Part shown: piece by piece, positions 5,512 through 6,525 of the stretch
Numbering within the stretch: position 1 is the stretch's first letter
How the letters are laid out: each line of letters starts with the position of its first letter
Origin: Coriobacteriales bacterium
GTDB taxonomy: Bacteria > Actinomycetota > Coriobacteriia > Coriobacteriales > UBA8131
NCBI GenBank assembly: GCA_031254905.1
Contig: JAIRTN010000134.1
Location: 1 to 6,525, forward strand
Reading direction: 5' to 3'
DNA length: 6,525 nt
Position numbers and translations under genes: made by a program
Notes under the pieces: model-generated
Database searches by the model: none
The model's input: only the letters and a program-made list of their open reading frames with translations
Told to the model about the DNA's origin: nothing

Positions 5512-6123
5512 ATGAATAAGACCCGTCTAGAGGCGTTCACCGATGCGGTTATAGCAATCGTCATGACCATCCTCGTCTTGGAGTTGACCGCTCCGGAGGA
5601 AGGCACTTTTACCGCACTCTTTGAGATACGATATAAACTTCTCGTCTACCTCATTAGCTTCGTCACACTGGCAATCTATTGGAACAACCATCACCATCTG
5701 TTCCAAATCTCAAAACATGTCTCGGGCGGTGTACTCTGGTGCAATGTCGTGTTGCTGCTCTTTTTGTCCCTCATCCCCTTCACAACCGCTTGGGTAAATG
5801 ACCACCTTATGGAGCGCGCACCAGAGTTACTCTACGGTATGGTCATGTTGGGCGCCGACATCGTCTGGCTCGTCATGGCGCGGGCTCTTGTGCGGGAAAA
5901 CGGTAGACACAGCGAGGTAGCAAAGGCGCTCAAGGGCTTTGGAAAGTCTTATCTCTCCATCGGCATGGTCGCCTTGGGCATGCTTATCGGCTGGTTCTTT
6001 CCCCTCGCGACCATCATACTCTGCGTGCTTTCCCTTGCCCCTTGGGTCATCCCCGACCGCCGTATTGAGAAGATGGTTCACGAAGGAACGGACGAATTAA
6101 AGCACATCAAAAATACAGACTGA
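5512..6123 (+). CDS. TMEM175/DUF1211-family membrane protein, predicted potassium channel
   Basis: Encodes 203 residues with six hydrophobic segments at about 10-25, 41-56, 73-92, 105-127, 145-162 and 163-181. The first helix carries the family signature RxxxF(S/T)D as RLEAFTD (5-11). YWNNHHHLF (56-64) and LIPFTTAW (87-94) are also characteristic. Characterised bacterial TMEM175 proteins are potassium-selective channels assembled as tetramers, with TM1 lining the pore; function here is inferred from that family. The length is normal for the six-helix bacterial form. The start at 5512 is supported by AAGGGGG (5499-5505), six bases upstream. It is divergent from comEA and convergent with thiI, with no operon partner in view. 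Base composition looks less GC-rich than comEC, which could mean a different history. Confidence 0.88.
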   Translation: MNKTRLEAFTDAVIAIVMTILVLELTAPEEGTFTALFEIRYKLLVYLISFVTLAIYWNNHHHLFQISKHVSGGVLWCNVVLLLFLSLIPFTTAWVNDHLMERAPELLYGMVMLGADIVWLVMARALVRENGRHSEVAKALKGFGKSYLSIGMVALGMLIGWFFPLATIILCVLSLAPWVIPDRRIEKMVHEGTDELKHIKNTD

Positions 6124-6132
6124 CGCGGCGTT

Positions 6133-6525
6133 TTATTTGAGGGAGTGGGAGAAGTCTTCGACTTCCAAGCTGTCCAGAATGCGCTTGACCCATTCATCGC
6201 TGGGCAACGTGGCAGCTATCGCCTCGACGCGTGGAAGCTTGGCGTGGGTTTCGGGGTTGCGCGGCATAAAGAGCGTGCAGCAATCCTCGTGACTTTGGGA
6301 GGATATGTCGAAGGTTCCCAAGCGTTGGGCCTCGTCGATGATTTCCTGCTTGTCCGTACCGATAAGCGGCCGGAGAACCGGATAGGTGGCAACCGCGTCG
6401 ACCGCGCGGATATTATCGAGGGTCTGAGAGGCAACCTGCCCGAGCGATTCGCCCGTAACCAGCGCCTTTGCGCCAAAACGCCGGGCAACGCGATTGGCAA
6501 CGGAAAACATGAGGCGGCGATAGAA
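6133..6525 (-). CDS. thiI: tRNA 4-thiouridine synthase ThiI, C-terminal part (5' end beyond window)
   Basis: The last 130 codons are visible; the frame stays open through the right edge as FYRRLMFSVANRVARR, so the ATG at 6510 is internal. ThiI adenylates and thiolates U8 of tRNAs and in many bacteria also supplies sulfur for thiamine. The visible part is the end of the PP-loop pyrophosphatase-like domain: ALVTGESLGQVASQTLDN, then RPLIGTDKQEI, and HEDCCTLFMPRNPETHAKL. The Cys pair (codons at 6277-6282) lies where E. coli ThiI has its PP-loop-domain Cys344. The protein ends 47 residues later, so there is no C-terminal rhodanese domain, as in the shorter Firmicutes/Thermotoga-type enzymes. The stop is 9 bases from that of the convergent gene, with no clear terminator between. 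Confidence 0.93.
   Translation of the reverse strand, partial: FYRRLMFSVANRVARRFGAKALVTGESLGQVASQTLDNIRAVDAVATYPVLRPLIGTDKQEIIDEAQRLGTFDISSQSHEDCCTLFMPRNPETHAKLPRVEAIAATLPSDEWVKRILDSLEVEDFSHSLK

Noticed and set aside
6124..6132. A terminator between the TMEM175-like gene and thiI
   Set aside because: There is a T-rich stretch (6131-6138) but no stem of useful length on either strand.

Overview
The window looks like a stretch of chromosome from a moderately GC-rich actinobacterium, possibly a Coriobacteriia-like lineage. The evidence is the gene order comEA-comEC-holA facing a convergent rpsT, which is a familiar actinobacterial arrangement, together with the S20 and ComEC sequence style. The species cannot be fixed from the sequence alone. 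I see no mobile element, CRISPR array, tRNA or rRNA.

Layout from left to right. Positions 1-346 are mostly non-coding. They hold a possible last 20 codons of an upstream gene, a long GC-rich hairpin, an 18-bp perfect palindrome and a good extended -10 promoter for rpsT. rpsT (347-622, + strand, GTG start) encodes ribosomal protein S20. It converges on a three-gene minus-strand operon: comEA (5239-4397), comEC (4397-1746) and holA (1671-691). The operon ends in a minus-strand intrinsic terminator at 654-673. A divergent intergenic region (5240-5511) separates comEA from a TMEM175/DUF1211-family channel gene (5512-6123, + strand). That gene converges, with only 9 bases between stop codons, on the 3' part of thiI (minus strand, running off the right edge).

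Functionally, ComEA (membrane-anchored dsDNA receptor) and ComEC (inner-membrane DNA channel with a C-terminal metallo-beta-lactamase-type nuclease domain) form the core of a DNA-uptake machine. holA encodes the clamp-loader delta subunit of DNA polymerase III and is a common passenger of this operon. rpsT, the TMEM175-like protein and ThiI (tRNA 4-thiouridine synthesis) are unrelated housekeeping or membrane functions.

No wholly new system is evident. The observations most worth a second look are regulatory or structural. They are a 22-bp-period repeat abutting a candidate comEA promoter, the 18-bp palindrome upstream of the rpsT promoter, the hairpin at 24-68 whose loop can pair with upstream bases, a 12-bp tandem repeat coding a basic loop in ComEC, and an AT-rich basic insertion in the middle of ComEC.
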